A stretch of 56,384 nucleotides of DNA from the NCBI RefSeq assembly GCF_000158915.1, contig NZ_GG657754.1, forward strand, positions 3,689,371 to 3,745,754. Reading direction: 5' to 3'. How positions within the stretch are numbered: position 1 is the stretch's first letter; every line of letters starts with the position of its first letter. Position numbers and translations under genes: made by a program. Below are positions 1-10,406 of this stretch, piece after piece. The DNA is from Streptomyces himastatinicus ATCC 53653 (lineage in GTDB: Bacteria; Actinomycetota; Actinomycetes; Streptomycetales; Streptomycetaceae). The notes under the pieces were generated by a model that was given only the letters and a program-made list of their open reading frames with translations, ran no database searches and was not told where the DNA came from.

Positions 1-3000
1 GTGTCCGGGAGGTCGATCAGACCGCCCCAGCGCTCGGGGTGTTCCAGGGCCGCGACCCGGCCGAAGCCCCACACCTGCGCCTGGTCGACGCCGCTCAGCC
101 GCTCGGCGGGGCCGATGGCGACGGCGCCGCGCGTGGCGCACCACAACGGTGCCGTGACACCGGCGTCGTCCAGCGCCTGGAACAGCGCGACGGTTCCGGC
201 CAGTCCGGCGGGTACGCCGTCGTGCCGTGCGCCGGAGTCCGGCGCCAGCAGGGACAACACCCCCGCCACCGGCGAGGCGTCGCCGAGCACCTCGGCCACG
301 GACCGCGCGAGGGCGGCCCGGTCACGCGCGCCGGTCTCCACCGGCAGGATCGCCGTACGGGCCCCCGAGGCGTCCAGCCCGCGGACCACGGACACCGTCC
401 ACGGGTCGGCCGCCAGGGCGTAGGGCACGGCGACGAGCCAGGTGCCCGACAGCGCGGGCTGCGGCGTCGTACCGAGCGGCTGCCACGTGATGTCGTACCG
501 CAGGCCGTCGAGGAGCGACTGCTCTCGCTGCCGCGCCCGCCACGTCGACAGGGCGGGCAGGATCTCGCTGAACGGCTGCTCGGGCGAGATGTCGAGGGTG
601 CTGCCGAGGGACGCCAGGTCCTGGCTCTCGACCGCCTCCCAGAAGCGGGCGTCGACCTCGTCCGAAGCGGTCACAGAAGCCGCGGCGGCCGAGGCCTCCA
701 GCCAGTAGCGCTGCCGCTGGAAGGCGTACGTCGGCAGGTCCACGCGCCGCGCGCTCGCACCCTCGAACGCCCGCGTCCAGTCCACCCGGACACCGCGCAC
801 CCAGGCTTCGGCGAGCGAGGCGGCGAACCGCTCCGGACCGCCCTCGTCCCGGCGCAGCGAGCCCACGACCGCCGACTGTTCGGCGCCCCGCGCCTCGGCG
901 GTCTCCTGGACGGCCGCCGCCAGCACGGGATGCGCGGACACCTCGACGAAGACCGCGTCCCCGGCCTCCAGCACGGCCCCGACGGTCTCCTCGAAGCGCA
1001 CCGTCTGCCGCAGGTTGCGGTACCAGTAGCCGCTGTCCAGCGCGGTGGTGTCCAGCAGACCGCCGGTCACGGTCGAGTAGAACGGCACCGGCGACGGCTC
1101 GGGCGCGATCCCGGCCAGGACGCGGGCCAGCTTCTCCTCGATGGCCTCGACGTGGGTCGAATGCGAGGCGTAGTCCACGGCGATACGGCGCGCCCGCACC
1201 CCGTCGGCCTCACAGGCGGCCAGCAGCTCGTCCAGGGCGTCGACGTCACCGGCCACCACGACCGAGGTGGGGCCGTTGACCGTGGCCAGGGAGAGCCTGC
1301 CGGACCAGTCGGCGATGCGCTCCGTGGCCTGCTCGGCGGTCAGGGCCAGCGACACCATGCCGCCGAGCCCGGCCAGTTCCTCGGCGATCGCCTGGGACCG
1401 CAGGGCCGCCACCCGCGCCGCGTCGCGCAAGGTCAGGGCGCCCACCGCGCACGCCGCCGCGATCTCGCCCTGGGAATGTCCGACGACGGCGGACGGCTCG
1501 ACCCCGTACGAACGCCACAGCGCCGCCAGCGACACCATCACCGCGAACAGCGCGGGCTGGACGACGTCGACGCGCTCCAGCGTCGGCGCCCCCGGGGCCT
1601 GCCGCAGCACGCCCTCCAGGTCCCAGTCCACGTACTCGGCCAGCGCCCGGCCGCATTCGGCCATCCGCGCCGCGAACACCGGTGAGGTGTCGAGCAGTTC
1701 CACGGCCATGCCGGTCCACTGCGACCCCTGCCCGGGGAAGACGAACACCACGCGCTCACCGGCGCGGGTCACGCCGTCGGCGGGCCCGGTCACCAGGCCC
1801 GGCGTGTCCTCGCCGCGCGCGAGGGCGGCCAGCCCGGCGACGCCGAGGGCCACCGCGCGGTTCTCGAACGCCGCCCGGCCGGAGGCCAGCGACCAGCCCA
1901 CATCCACCGGCGACAGCCCGCCGTCACCCTCCACTCGGGAGAGCAACCGCGCCGCCTGGCCCCGCAGCGCCTCCGGGCCGCGCCCGGACAGCACCCACGG
2001 CACCACCGCCGGCACGGCCGGAGCCGGGGCGGGCTGAGCCTCCGGGGCCTGCTCCAGGATGAGATGGGCGTTGGTGCCGCTGATACCGAACGAGGACACC
2101 CCCGCGCGACGCGGACGGTCTTCGGCCTCCGGCCACTCCCGCGCCTCCGTCAGCAGCTGCACCGCACCCGACGACCAGTCCACCTGCGGCGTCGGCTCGT
2201 CCACGTGCAGCGACCGCGGCAGCACACCGTGGCGCATGGCTTCCACCATCTTGATGACACCGGCCACACCGGCGGCGGCCTGCGTGTGCCCGATGTTGGA
2301 CTTCAGCGACCCCAGCCACAGCGGCTGGCCCTCGGCCCGGCCCTGTCCGTACGTGGCGATCAGGGCCTGTGCCTCGATCGGGTCGCCCAGCGTCGTCCCG
2401 GTGCCGTGCGCCTCCACGGCGTCCACCTCGGCCGCCGTCAGCCGCGCGTTCGCCAGCGCCTGGCGGATCACCCGCTGCTGGGAGGGGCCGTTGGGCGCCG
2501 TCAGACCGTTGGACGCACCGTCCTGGTTCACCGCCGAACCACGGATCACGGCGAGCACGGTGTGTCCGTTGCGGCGCGCGTCCGACAGCCGTTCCAGCAG
2601 CAGCATGCCCGCGCCCTCGGACCAGGACGTCCCGTCCGCGGCCGCCGCGAACGCCTTGGAGCGCCCGTCCACCGCGAGCCCGCGCTGCCTGCTGAACTCG
2701 GTGAACATCCCCGGTGTGGCCATCACGGTCACACCACCGGCCAGGGCGAGCGAGCATTCGCCCGCCCGCAGCGACTGTGCCGCCTGGTGCAGGGCCACCA
2801 GCGACGACGAGCACGCCGTGTCGACGGTGACCGCGGGCCCCTCCAGGCCGAGGAAGTAGGCCAGTCGGCCGGAGATCACGCCGGCCGCCTTGCCGGTGAT
2901 CAGGTAGCCGTCCAGCCCCTCGGCGGCCTGGTGCAGCGGAGCGCCGTAGTCCTGGGACATGGCCCCCGCGAAGACCCCGGCCCGGCTGCCCCGCACCGAG

Positions 3001-6000
3001 GACGGGTCGATGCCCGCGCGCTCGAACGCCTCCCACGCCGTCTCCAGCAGCAGCCGCTGCTGCGGATCCATGGCAAGGGCCTCGCGCGGCGAGATCCCGA
3101 AGAACGCCGGGTCGAACTCGGCCGCGTCGTGCAGGAAGCCGCCCTCGCGTACGTACGACGTCCCGGACCGCTCCGGGTCCTCGTCGTACAGCGCCGCCAG
3201 GTCCCAGCCGCGGTCGGCCGGGAAGTCGGAGATCGCGTCGCCGCCCGAGGTGACCAGGCGCCACAGCTCCTCCGGCGACCCGGCACCGCCGGGCAGTCGG
3301 CAGCCCATGCCCACGATGGCGATCGGATCGTCACCGGTCACGGCGAACGGCTCCGGCGCCACGGCGTCGGCGTCCTGCGGCGCTCCGGTCAGCAGGCTCA
3401 CCAGGTGCCGCACGAGGGCCGTGGGGGTGGGGTAGTCGAAGAGCAGCGAGGACGGCAGCGTGAGGCCGGTCGCGGTGTTCAGCAGGTTGCGCAGCTCGAC
3501 CGCGGTCAGCGAGTCGAAGCCCAGATCCTTGAACGTGCGGTCCGCGTCCACCATGTCCGCCGACGCGTACTCCAGGACCACCGCGGTCTGCGCGAGCACC
3601 AGCGCCCGCACCTCCCGGCGCCGTTCCTGGTCGCCCGCGGCGGCGATCCGCCCGGCCAGGACGCTGCCGCGCTCCGGCGCCGCGTCCTCGGCGGTCCTGG
3701 TGGTCTCGCCGATCCAGTACCTCTGGCGCTGGAAGGCGTACGTGGGCAGATCGACGCGGGACGCACCCGTCCCCTCGAACGCCCGCCGCCAGTCCACCGG
3801 CGCGCCGTGAACCCACGCCCGGGCCACTCCCCCGACGAAGGCCCGCTCCTCGGGGCGCCCGGCCCGTAGCACCGGTACGAACACCGCGTCGGACACGGTC
3901 TCGGCGCCCATCGAGCTGAGCGCTCCACCCGGTCCGACCTCGACGAAGACGCCGACGCCCGCGGCGTGGAGAGCGCTGATGCCGTCGGAGAAGCGGACGG
4001 CCTCGCGCACATGCCGCACCCAGAAGTCGGGAGTCGTGATCTCCTCGGCGGAGACCACGTCCCCGGTGAGATTGGAGACGACCGGGATGCTCGGGGCCTC
4101 GTACGACAGCCCCTGCGCAACCTCGCGGAACGCGTCCAGCATCCCGTCCATGCGCGGCGAATGGAACGCGTGGCTCACCGCGAGCCGCTTGGTCTTACGG
4201 CCCTGCGCCTCGAACGACACGGCGATCTCCAACGCCACGTCCTCGTCACCCGCGATGACCACCGACGTCGGCCCGTTGAGGGCGGCGATGCCCACCCGGT
4301 CGGTGAGCAGCGGCGCCACCTCGGCCTCCGTGGCCTGCACCGCGATCATCGCGCCGCCGGTGGGCAGGGCCTGCATCAGGCGACCACGAGCGGCTACGAG
4401 GGTGGACGCGTCCGCGAGCGTGAGCACACCCGCCACATGCGCGGCGGTCAGCTCACCGATGGAGTGGCCGGAGAGGAAGTCGGGCCGCAGACCCCATGCC
4501 TCGACCAGCCGGAACAGCGCCACCTCGACCGCGAACAGCGCGGGCTGGGTGAATCCCGTCTGGTCCAGCAGCGAGGCGTCCTCGCCGAACAGCACACCCT
4601 TCAGGGGCCGTTCAAGGTGCGGGTCCAGGTGTGCACACACCTCGTCCAGGGCCTCGGCGAACACCGGATAGGTGTCGTACAGCTCACGCCCCATGCCGAG
4701 CCGCTGGCTGCCCTGCCCGGTGAACAGGAACGCCACCTTGCCGTCGCCCGCCGTACCCTCGACCAGGCCCGATGCAGTCTCGCCCCGCGCCAGCGCGCCG
4801 AGCGCCCGCAGCAGCTCATCGCGGCCGGTGGCGGTCAGCACCGCACGCCGCTCCAGCTCCGCGCGCCCCGAGGCCAGCGACCATCCCACGTCCAGCGGCG
4901 ACAGCCCCGTGTCGCCCTCCACCCGCGCCAGCAGCCGTTCCGCCTGCTCCCGCAACGCGGCCTCGCCACGGCCCGACACCACCCACGGCACCACGGCGGG
5001 CTCGACCGAAGCGGCTCTGGGGGTGACGGCCGGGGCTTCTTCCAGCACCACGTGCGCGTTCGTCCCGCCCATCCCGAACGCGGAGACTCCGGCGAGGAGT
5101 TGGGCGTCCTCGTGCGGCCAGGGTTCCAGGGATGTCTGTACCCGCAGCCGGAGGGCGTCCAGCGGAATGTCGGGACGCGGGTCCCGGAAATTCAGGCTCG
5201 CCGGGATGCGCCTGTTCCTGATGGCGAGAATGGTCTTGATTAACCCGGCGATACCGGCGGCGCCCTCAAGGTGGCCCAGATTGGTTTTCACCGATCCGAC
5301 CCGTAGCGGATCGTCCGCCGGGCGGCCATTCCCCATGACGGCGCCGAGCGCGGTGGCTTCGACGTGATCGCCGAGTCGCGTTCCGGTTCCGTGAAGTTCA
5401 ACGTATTGCACGGCGGCCGGTTCCACTCCCGCCCGCTGACAGGCAAGCCCCAAAAGCTCTTCCTGCGCGATGCGGTGCGGCGCGACAAGCCCTTCTCCAC
5501 CGCCGTCATTGTTCACCGCACTGCCCCGGATGACGCAGAGAATCCGGTCCCCGTCCGCACGCGCCCGCGACAACTCCTTGAGGACGACGAGTCCGCCGCC
5601 CTCACCCCGGACATAACCATTCGCCCGGGCGTCGAAAGTACGGCACTCCCCGTCGGGAGAAAGGCCGCCGAACTTTTCCGAACGGTCCGAACTCTCCGGG
5701 GCCAGTACGAGGTTCACCCCGCCGGCCAGGGCCACGGAGCACTCGCCCGCCCGCAGTGCCTGAACCGCCTGGTGCACGGCGACCAACGAGGACGACTGCC
5801 CCGTGTCCACGGTCATGCTGGGGCCTCGGAGCCCCAGGGCGTAGGACACCCGGTTGGCGATGATGCTCCGCGCGAGGCCGGTCATGGCGTGCTGCCCGAC
5901 GGCCGACGCACCCTGGCGGTGCGTGAGCGTCGCGTAGTCGTCCCACATGGCGCCGACGAATACGCCTGTCACGTCGCCTTTTGACGCCGAAGATCGCTCC

Positions 6001-6359
6001 GAAGGCCGTCCCGAAGGCGGGATTCCGGAATCCTCCAGCGCCTCCCAGGCCAGTTCCAGCATCAGTCGCTGCTGCGGATCCATGGCCGCGGCTTCGCGCG
6101 CGGAGATCCCGAAGAGACCGGGGTCGAATTGATCCACTCGCTCCAAGAAGGAGCCTCGGGCAATCGATTCGCCGCCACCGGTTTCACCCTGACGAGAATG
6201 TTCAACGTTCATGCGCTGGCGGGGCATGCCGGAAACCGCACCGGTGCCGTTCCTCAGCAGCTGCCAGAAGTCCGCGGGATTGGCGACGCCGGAAAATCGG
6301 CAGGACATTCCAATAACCGCAATGTAGGCATTCGACAGCCCAGGCATGCTTGACAACAC
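1..6359 (-). CDS. Modular type I polyketide synthase, first protein of the assembly line (KSQ-AT-ACP, KS-AT-KR...), partial
   Basis: The frame stays open over 2119 codons and leaves the window on the left. The first domain is a ketosynthase whose active-site Cys is Gln ([10 protein letters not shown]188), the hallmark of a KSQ loading decarboxylase. Next come an acyltransferase with GHSIGE (S633) and HAFH (about residue 731), both typical of malonyl specificity, and an ACP with the phosphopantetheine Ser at S950 (GFDSLTA). Module 1 has a KS with intact Cys (DTACSSS, C1183), then an AT with GHSQGE (S1629) and YASH (about 1730), typical of methylmalonyl. The post-AT linker runs directly into the structural half of a ketoreductase, with no dehydratase. 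I prefer GTG 6359, 7 bases after GGGGGA; ATG 6347 is an in-frame alternative. There is no N-terminal docking region, as expected for a starting protein. One TTA codon lies at L373. Confidence 0.95.
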   Translation of the reverse strand, partial: MLSSMPGLSNAYIAVIGMSCRFSGVANPADFWQLLRNGTGAVSGMPRQRMNVEHSRQGETGGGESIARGSFLERVDQFDPGLFGISAREAAAMDPQQRLMLELAWEALEDSGIPPSGRPSERSSASKGDVTGVFVGAMWDDYATLTHRQGASAVGQHAMTGLARSIIANRVSYALGLRGPSMTVDTGQSSSLVAVHQAVQALRAGECSVALAGGVNLVLAPESSDRSEKFGGLSPDGECRTFDARANGYVRGEGGGLVVLKELSRARADGDRILCVIRGSAVNNDGGGEGLVAPHRIAQEELLGLACQRAGVEPAAVQYVELHGTGTRLGDHVEATALGAVMGNGRPADDPLRVGSVKTNLGHLEGAAGIAGLIKTILAIRNRRIPASLNFRDPRPDIPLDALRLRVQTSLEPWPHEDAQLLAGVSAFGMGGTNAHVVLEEAPAVTPRAASVEPAVVPWVVSGRGEAALREQAERLLARVEGDTGLSPLDVGWSLASGRAELERRAVLTATGRDELLRALGALARGETASGLVEGTAGDGKVAFLFTGQGSQRLGMGRELYDTYPVFAEALDEVCAHLDPHLERPLKGVLFGEDASLLDQTGFTQPALFAVEVALFRLVEAWGLRPDFLSGHSIGELTAAHVAGVLTLADASTLVAARGRLMQALPTGGAMIAVQATEAEVAPLLTDRVGIAALNGPTSVVIAGDEDVALEIAVSFEAQGRKTKRLAVSHAFHSPRMDGMLDAFREVAQGLSYEAPSIPVVSNLTGDVVSAEEITTPDFWVRHVREAVRFSDGISALHAAGVGVFVEVGPGGALSSMGAETVSDAVFVPVLRAGRPEERAFVGGVARAWVHGAPVDWRRAFEGTGASRVDLPTYAFQRQRYWIGETTRTAEDAAPERGSVLAGRIAAAGDQERRREVRALVLAQTAVVLEYASADMVDADRTFKDLGFDSLTAVELRNLLNTATGLTLPSSLLFDYPTPTALVRHLVSLLTGAPQDADAVAPEPFAVTGDDPIAIVGMGCRLPGGAGSPEELWRLVTSGGDAISDFPADRGWDLAALYDEDPERSGTSYVREGGFLHDAAEFDPAFFGISPREALAMDPQQRLLLETAWEAFERAGIDPSSVRGSRAGVFAGAMSQDYGAPLHQAAEGLDGYLITGKAAGVISGRLAYFLGLEGPAVTVDTACSSSLVALHQAAQSLRAGECSLALAGGVTVMATPGMFTEFSRQRGLAVDGRSKAFAAAADGTSWSEGAGMLLLERLSDARRNGHTVLAVIRGSAVNQDGASNGLTAPNGPSQQRVIRQALANARLTAAEVDAVEAHGTGTTLGDPIEAQALIATYGQGRAEGQPLWLGSLKSNIGHTQAAAGVAGVIKMVEAMRHGVLPRSLHVDEPTPQVDWSSGAVQLLTEAREWPEAEDRPRRAGVSSFGISGTNAHLILEQAPEAQPAPAPAVPAVVPWVLSGRGPEALRGQAARLLSRVEGDGGLSPVDVGWSLASGRAAFENRAVALGVAGLAALARGEDTPGLVTGPADGVTRAGERVVFVFPGQGSQWTGMAVELLDTSPVFAARMAECGRALAEYVDWDLEGVLRQAPGAPTLERVDVVQPALFAVMVSLAALWRSYGVEPSAVVGHSQGEIAAACAVGALTLRDAARVAALRSQAIAEELAGLGGMVSLALTAEQATERIADWSGRLSLATVNGPTSVVVAGDVDALDELLAACEADGVRARRIAVDYASHSTHVEAIEEKLARVLAGIAPEPSPVPFYSTVTGGLLDTTALDSGYWYRNLRQTVRFEETVGAVLEAGDAVFVEVSAHPVLAAAVQETAEARGAEQSAVVGSLRRDEGGPERFAASLAEAWVRGVRVDWTRAFEGASARRVDLPTYAFQRQRYWLEASAAAASVTASDEVDARFWEAVESQDLASLGSTLDISPEQPFSEILPALSTWRARQREQSLLDGLRYDITWQPLGTTPQPALSGTWLVAVPYALAADPWTVSVVRGLDASGARTAILPVETGARDRAALARSVAEVLGDASPVAGVLSLLAPDSGARHDGVPAGLAGTVALFQALDDAGVTAPLWCATRGAVAIGPAERLSGVDQAQVWGFGRVAALEHPERWGGLIDLPD
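5241..5243 (-). other. TTA leucine codon (possible bldA control) in the PKS
   Basis: In the PKS frame the GLIKT segment of the KSQ domain (residue 373) is encoded with TTA. In Streptomyces this codon is read only by the bldA tRNA, so translation of the first PKS protein may depend on developmental supply of that tRNA. I saw no other in-frame TTA in the visible part of the gene. Confidence 0.7.
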
Positions 6360-6784
6360 GCAGAATTCCCCCGCTCCGCGCAAAAAGTGGACATTCGCAC
6401 CCACCGGCCCCCTCTTCAATGAACTCAATGAAAAGGGGTGGTCCCCGGCGCCCCGATAAACATCCCGCAAGGCATCGCAACACTACCTCGCTGATCCGTT
6501 CCGGCGTCAAGCTCCATCTGATCCGCGGAACTGGTCCCGCTTTGGCGACGTGGGTCCGGTTTCGCCCAACCTTCACAGGCGGTTGGTGAGTGGTGAAGAC
6601 AGCACTTCCAACGCCCCCCGGTGCGTGCTAAGTTGACGAAGCGATCAAGGGGGAGCACACGGGGGTGCGCTAGATCCAGACTCACAACGGGGACGACTAC
6701 AGGGCCGTTGACCACGGCCTTTCCAGGGGACTCTGTTTACCCCTGAATTAATCTCTTGCCTACGCGGCCTGCGCTGCCTTCGCG

Positions 6785-6815
6785 TTACGGCGATCGGCTT
6801 GACCATTCGCCGTAA
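6785..6815. repeat. 9-bp inverted repeat, candidate operator
   Basis: TTACGGCGA (6785-6793) and TCGCCGTAA (6807-6815) form a perfect inverted repeat with a 13-bp spacer. The arm centres are 22 bp apart, about two helical turns, as expected for a dimeric regulator. It lies about 180 bp upstream of fkbK and 430 bp upstream of the PKS start. The regulator is not identifiable from the window. Confidence 0.4.
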
Positions 6816-6861
6816 CCGACGCTTCGTTGCGCCGTTCCGCGTTTCATCGAAAACCCTTACC

Positions 6862-6892
6862 CCCGCATGCGGGCGGCCCGGGCCTGCCCGGG
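6862..6892. repeat. Tandem GC-rich palindromes upstream of fkbK
   Basis: A perfect 12-bp palindrome CCCGCATGCGGG (6862-6873) is followed by a 7-bp stem CCCGGGC/GCCCGGG (6877-6883 and 6886-6892). They lie about 110-140 bp before fkbK and could be a leader structure or a protein-binding site. Confidence 0.35.
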
Positions 6893-6998
6893 AGCGCATC
6901 GCTCATGCGGTACGCCTGCGTGCGTGAGCATCCCCTCCTGAAGCCAGCAAGCCACAACGACTCGGTCCAGTGAGCGCGAAGGAGTGTGTCCGGCAGCG

Positions 6999-7862
6999 AT
7001 GAACGAGCCAATCGGCCATCAGGTGGCCATCGTGGGCGCGGGGGTGATGGGTTCGGGCATCGCCACCTTGGTGCTCGGCCACGGCATCCCGGTTGTCCTG
7101 GTCGACGTCGATGAGACAACACTCGACGACGCGCGGGGCAGGATCACCCAGCAGTTGCGCCACGCCCAGCTGATGGGCGCCCTGCCCGCCGGCCGTGCCA
7201 CCGGCGAGCTGGTCACCACCGTGTCCCTTCCCGAGGTGGCGGATGCCACCGCCGTCATCGAGGCGATCACCGAGGCGCCCGAGGCGAAGGCCAAGGTGCT
7301 GGCCGACATCTCGGCCGTGGTCCGGCCCGGCACCCCGCTGATCTCCAACACCTCCGGCATCCCGATCGCCGAGCTGGCCGACGCGGTCACCCGGCCGGAG
7401 GAGCTGCTCGGCACCCACTTCATGAACCCCTCGTACCTGATCAAGATGGTCGAGGTCAGCCGCGGCCCGCGCACCGGCGACGCCGCCGTGGACGCGGTCG
7501 TCGCGCTGCTCGGCGCCATGGACCGGCGCGCCGTCCTGGTCCAGGACGCCCCCGGCTTCGTGACCAGCAGGCTGCTGCACCCGATGATCAACGCCGCGGC
7601 GCGGATCGTCGGCGAGGGCACCGCCACGGTCGAGGCCGTGGACGAGCTGATGGAAGGGTGCCTCGGACACCCCACAGGACCCCTGCGGACCGGCGATCTG
7701 ATCGGTCTCGACAACCTCGCCGACTCCCTGGCCGTTCTGTACGAACGCACCGGTGACGAGGCGTGCAAGCCCTGCGATCTGCTGCTGGCGAAGGTACGCG
7801 ACGGCGACCTCGGCCGTAAGTCCGGCCGTGGCTTCTACTCCTACGGAAAGGCGATGTCCTGA
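6999..7862 (+). CDS. fkbK: 3-hydroxyacyl-CoA dehydrogenase family protein of methoxymalonyl-ACP synthesis (FkbK-like)
   Basis: A 287-residue member of the 3-hydroxybutyryl-CoA dehydrogenase family. The N-terminal Rossmann motif is GAGVMGSGIA; SNTSGI and GTHFMNP carry the Ser and His typical of the family. In the FK520-type pathway this enzyme oxidises the ACP-bound glyceryl hydroxyl. I chose ATG 6999 because the in-frame GTG at 6984 would overlap the AAGGAG ribosome site (6979-6984). It is the first gene of a tightly packed operon fkbK-J-I-H, and its stop overlaps the next start by one base. The assignment rests on the complete neighbouring set. Confidence 0.9.
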   Translation: MNEPIGHQVAIVGAGVMGSGIATLVLGHGIPVVLVDVDETTLDDARGRITQQLRHAQLMGALPAGRATGELVTTVSLPEVADATAVIEAITEAPEAKAKVLADISAVVRPGTPLISNTSGIPIAELADAVTRPEELLGTHFMNPSYLIKMVEVSRGPRTGDAAVDAVVALLGAMDRRAVLVQDAPGFVTSRLLHPMINAAARIVGEGTATVEAVDELMEGCLGHPTGPLRTGDLIGLDNLADSLAVLYERTGDEACKPCDLLLAKVRDGDLGRKSGRGFYSYGKAMS

Positions 7863-8152
7863 TGTCCGACCAGCCCACCACCGCCCCGGTGACCGCCGAA
7901 TCCATCGAGCAGGCGCTGCTGAGCTTCCTGGAGGAGCGCACCAAGACCGCGGTGCCGCCGACCCAGGACCTCTTCGCCTCCGGGCTCGTGTCCTCGATGT
8001 TCGCCATGGAACTCGTCGTGCACCTGGAGCAGCACTACGAGGTGGCGATCGTCGGCGCGGACCTGAAGCTGGACAACTTCCGGACCGTGCGGCAGATGAC
8101 CGAGCTGGTGCTGCGGCTCCGTGACGCGTCGGCGGCGGTCGGCGGTGCCTGA
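7862..8152 (+). CDS. fkbJ: Discrete acyl carrier protein for the methoxymalonyl extender (FkbJ-like)
   Basis: A 96-residue free-standing ACP. The GLVSSMFAMEL motif contains the phosphopantetheine-accepting Ser at the start of helix 2. In the methoxymalonyl pathway the glycerol-derived C3 unit is built while tethered to this carrier and then taken up by a PKS acyltransferase. It overlaps fkbK by one base and fkbI by about eight, which implies translational coupling. Confidence 0.9.
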   Translation: MSDQPTTAPVTAESIEQALLSFLEERTKTAVPPTQDLFASGLVSSMFAMELVVHLEQHYEVAIVGADLKLDNFRTVRQMTELVLRLRDASAAVGGA

Positions 8153-9278
8153 GCGGCGTACCGACCCGCTCGCCGACGGGCTCGCCGATGAGCTGAAGGC
8201 CATCGACACACTCATCGGCGACCAGCCCGAACACTGGGATCTCGACGGGCAGATCCCCCGCCACCTGCTCAGCACGCTCGGCGCCCAGGGTTGGCTGTGC
8301 GCCGAAGTGGCCGCCACTCACGGCGGACGGGGCCTCAGCAGCCGCGCCAACGGAGAGCTGACCGCACACGTCGGCAGCCGGTGCAGTTCGCTGCGCAGCG
8401 TGATGACCTCCCAGGGCATGGCGGCCTGGACCATCCAGCGCCTGGCCAACCGGGACCAGTCCGCCGAACTGCTGCCCCAGCTGGTCAGCGGCCGGCTGGC
8501 GGCGGTGGGCTTCAGCGAGACCGACGCCGGTTCCGATCTGTCGACGATGAGCACCACGATCACCCTCGACGGTGACTCGGTCGTCCTCGACGGCCACAAG
8601 GTGTGGGTCACGGGCGCGTACTACGCGGACCTGCTGGTCGTCTTCGGCCAGTGCGACGGTGGCGCGGCCGCCGTCGTGGTCCCCGCCTCGGCGCCCGGGG
8701 TGACGGTGGAACGGGTCGCCGACCCGATGGGATGCCGGGCCGCCGGCCACGCCAACCTGCGGTTCGACTCGGTGCGGCTGCCCGCCTCCAGTGTGCTCGG
8801 CAGCCCGGGTGCGCCGCTTCCGCTGCTGGTCACCACCGCACTCGCGTACGGCCGTATCTCGGTGGCCTGGGGGTGCGTGGGCATCCTGCGCGCGTGCCGG
8901 AACACGGCGGCGCGGCACGCCGCCACCCGCAAGCAGTCCGGCAAGCCGATCGGCGAACACCAGCTCGTCGGGCGCCATCTGGCCGAGCTGTTCGTCGCCG
9001 AGCAGACCGCGTCCCGGGCCTGTGAACACGCCAGCGACTGCTGGGACGCGGGCTCTCCCGACATGGTCATCTCCACCGTGCTCGCGAAACACGTCAGCGC
9101 CGGCCACGCCGCCACGGGGGCAGCCTCCGCGGTCCAGGTGATGGCGTCGGCGGGGGCCCGGGACGGCCATGTGGTGGCGCGTGCGTACCGGGACGCGAAG
9201 CTGATGGAAATCATCGAGGGCAGCAACGAGATCTGCCAGTTGATTCTGGCACAGCACGCCGTTTCCACGGCGGAATGA
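8145..9278 (+). CDS. fkbI: Acyl-CoA dehydrogenase family oxidase of methoxymalonyl-ACP synthesis (FkbI-like)
   Basis: A 377-residue flavin acyl-CoA dehydrogenase-fold protein. Visible marks are the GFSETDAGSD substrate and flavin loop and the C-terminal IIEGSNEI, which holds the catalytic Glu position. In the FK520-type pathway it carries out the second oxidation on the ACP-bound C3 unit. GTG 8145 gives a short overlap with fkbJ. GTG 8121 is also in frame but would add an Arg-rich tail encoded inside fkbJ, so I consider it less likely. Confidence 0.88.
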   Translation: MPERRTDPLADGLADELKAIDTLIGDQPEHWDLDGQIPRHLLSTLGAQGWLCAEVAATHGGRGLSSRANGELTAHVGSRCSSLRSVMTSQGMAAWTIQRLANRDQSAELLPQLVSGRLAAVGFSETDAGSDLSTMSTTITLDGDSVVLDGHKVWVTGAYYADLLVVFGQCDGGAAAVVVPASAPGVTVERVADPMGCRAAGHANLRFDSVRLPASSVLGSPGAPLPLLVTTALAYGRISVAWGCVGILRACRNTAARHAATRKQSGKPIGEHQLVGRHLAELFVAEQTASRACEHASDCWDAGSPDMVISTVLAKHVSAGHAATGAASAVQVMASAGARDGHVVARAYRDAKLMEIIEGSNEICQLILAQHAVSTAE

Positions 9279-9298
9279 CGAATCAGGGGGAATGATCC

Positions 9299-10393
9299 GT
9301 GTCTGAAAAACCGGCCACGGTGAAGTGCTTGGTCTGGGATCTGGACAACACGCTCTGGCAGGGCACCCTGCTGGAGGACGATCAGGTGACGCTGCCGGAC
9401 GCGGTGCGGGAACTGATCGTCACGCTCGATTCCCGCGGCATTCTTCAGTCCGTCTCCAGCAAGAACGACTACGATCTCGCCTGGGCCAAACTGGAAGCGC
9501 TCGGTCTCGCCGAGTACTTCGTCCTGCCCCAGATCGGGTGGGGACCCAAGTCGAATTCGGTGCGTACGATCGCCGAACGGCTGAAGTTCGCGCACGGCAC
9601 CATCGCGTTCATCGACGACCAGCCCGCCGAGCGGGCCGAGGTCACCTTCCATCTGCCGGACGTCCGGTGCTATCCGGCAGATCAGCTTCTGACCCTGGCG
9701 GAGCTGCCGGAATTCAGCCCCGAGACGGTCACCGTCGATTCCCGTCGGCGCCGCCAGATGTACCAGGCGGGATTCGAGCGGGAAGCCGAACAGGCCGCGT
9801 TCAGCGGTCCGGACGAGGACTTCCTCCGGTCCCTGAAGCTGGAGATGAGCATCGAGCGGGCGACCGGGGAGCAGCTCTCCCGCGTCGAAGAGCTGACGCT
9901 GCGCACCAGCCAGATGAACGCGACCGGGGTGCACTACTCCGACGCGACGCTGCGCGGTCTGCTGGCCGACCCCGGCCATGAGGTCCTGGTGACCACCATG
10001 GCGGACCGCTTCGGCCCGCACGGTGCGGTCGGGGTGATGCTGCTGGCGACGGGGGCCGACGTCTGGCACCTCAAGCTGCTCGCCACATCCTGCCGGGTGG
10101 TCTCGTTCGGCGCGGGCGCGGCGATCCTCAACTGGCTGATCGACGAGGCGGCCCAGGCCGGTGCGCACCTGGTGGCGGACTTCCGGCGCACGGACCGCAA
10201 CCGCATGATGGAGATCGCCTACCGGTTCGCCGGTTTCACCGCCGAACCGTGTGCGTGTGTGGCCGGTCTCGCCGAACCGGGCGCGCCGGACATCGAGCGG
10301 CTGCACCTGGTGCCGGAGCGGCGCGATCCGCATCCCACCCTTCAGCTCACCGCTCCGGCCCTCGCCGCTGATCATCTGGCGGCAAGGGCCTGA
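9299..10393 (+). CDS. fkbH: HAD-superfamily glyceryl-ACP forming protein (FkbH-like)
   Basis: A 364-residue protein. The N-terminal HAD domain has the nucleophile motif WDLDNTLW, SSKND, and the acidic motif FIDDQP. A C-terminal acyltransferase-like region is typical of FkbH. The family recruits 1,3-bisphosphoglycerate, dephosphorylates it and loads the glyceryl group on the FkbJ ACP, which is the first step of methoxymalonyl-ACP synthesis. GTG start, with AGGGGGA about 8 bases upstream. It is the last gene of the plus-strand cassette and ends 13 bp from the convergent O-methyltransferase. Confidence 0.92.
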   Translation: MSEKPATVKCLVWDLDNTLWQGTLLEDDQVTLPDAVRELIVTLDSRGILQSVSSKNDYDLAWAKLEALGLAEYFVLPQIGWGPKSNSVRTIAERLKFAHGTIAFIDDQPAERAEVTFHLPDVRCYPADQLLTLAELPEFSPETVTVDSRRRRQMYQAGFEREAEQAAFSGPDEDFLRSLKLEMSIERATGEQLSRVEELTLRTSQMNATGVHYSDATLRGLLADPGHEVLVTTMADRFGPHGAVGVMLLATGADVWHLKLLATSCRVVSFGAGAAILNWLIDEAAQAGAHLVADFRRTDRNRMMEIAYRFAGFTAEPCACVAGLAEPGAPDIERLHLVPERRDPHPTLQLTAPALAADHLAARA

Positions 10394-10406
10394 ACGAGGC
10401 GCCGGC

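Larger units (their letters stand above)
6360..6998. promoter_or_regulatory. Divergent control region between the PKS and fkbK
   Basis: About 640 bases separate the divergent PKS and fkbK starts, and no convincing gene lies between. The stretch is noticeably less GC-rich than its surroundings. It contains a 6-bp inverted repeat (CCAACC 6566-6571 and GGTTGG 6581-6586), a 9-bp inverted repeat at 6785-6815, and palindromes at 6862-6892. It must hold both promoters, but I could not place -35/-10 pairs with confidence. Short open frames here lack coding character. Confidence 0.6.

Noticed and set aside
39..5243. Three long plus-strand frames (39-1685, 2064-3869, 3966-5243)
   Set aside because: They are antisense shadows of the PKS gene, with Arg/Gly/His-rich sequence and no domains.
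6645..6899. Small gene in the PKS-fkbK gap
   Set aside because: Arg/Pro/Gly-rich chance frame without a ribosome site or family resemblance.
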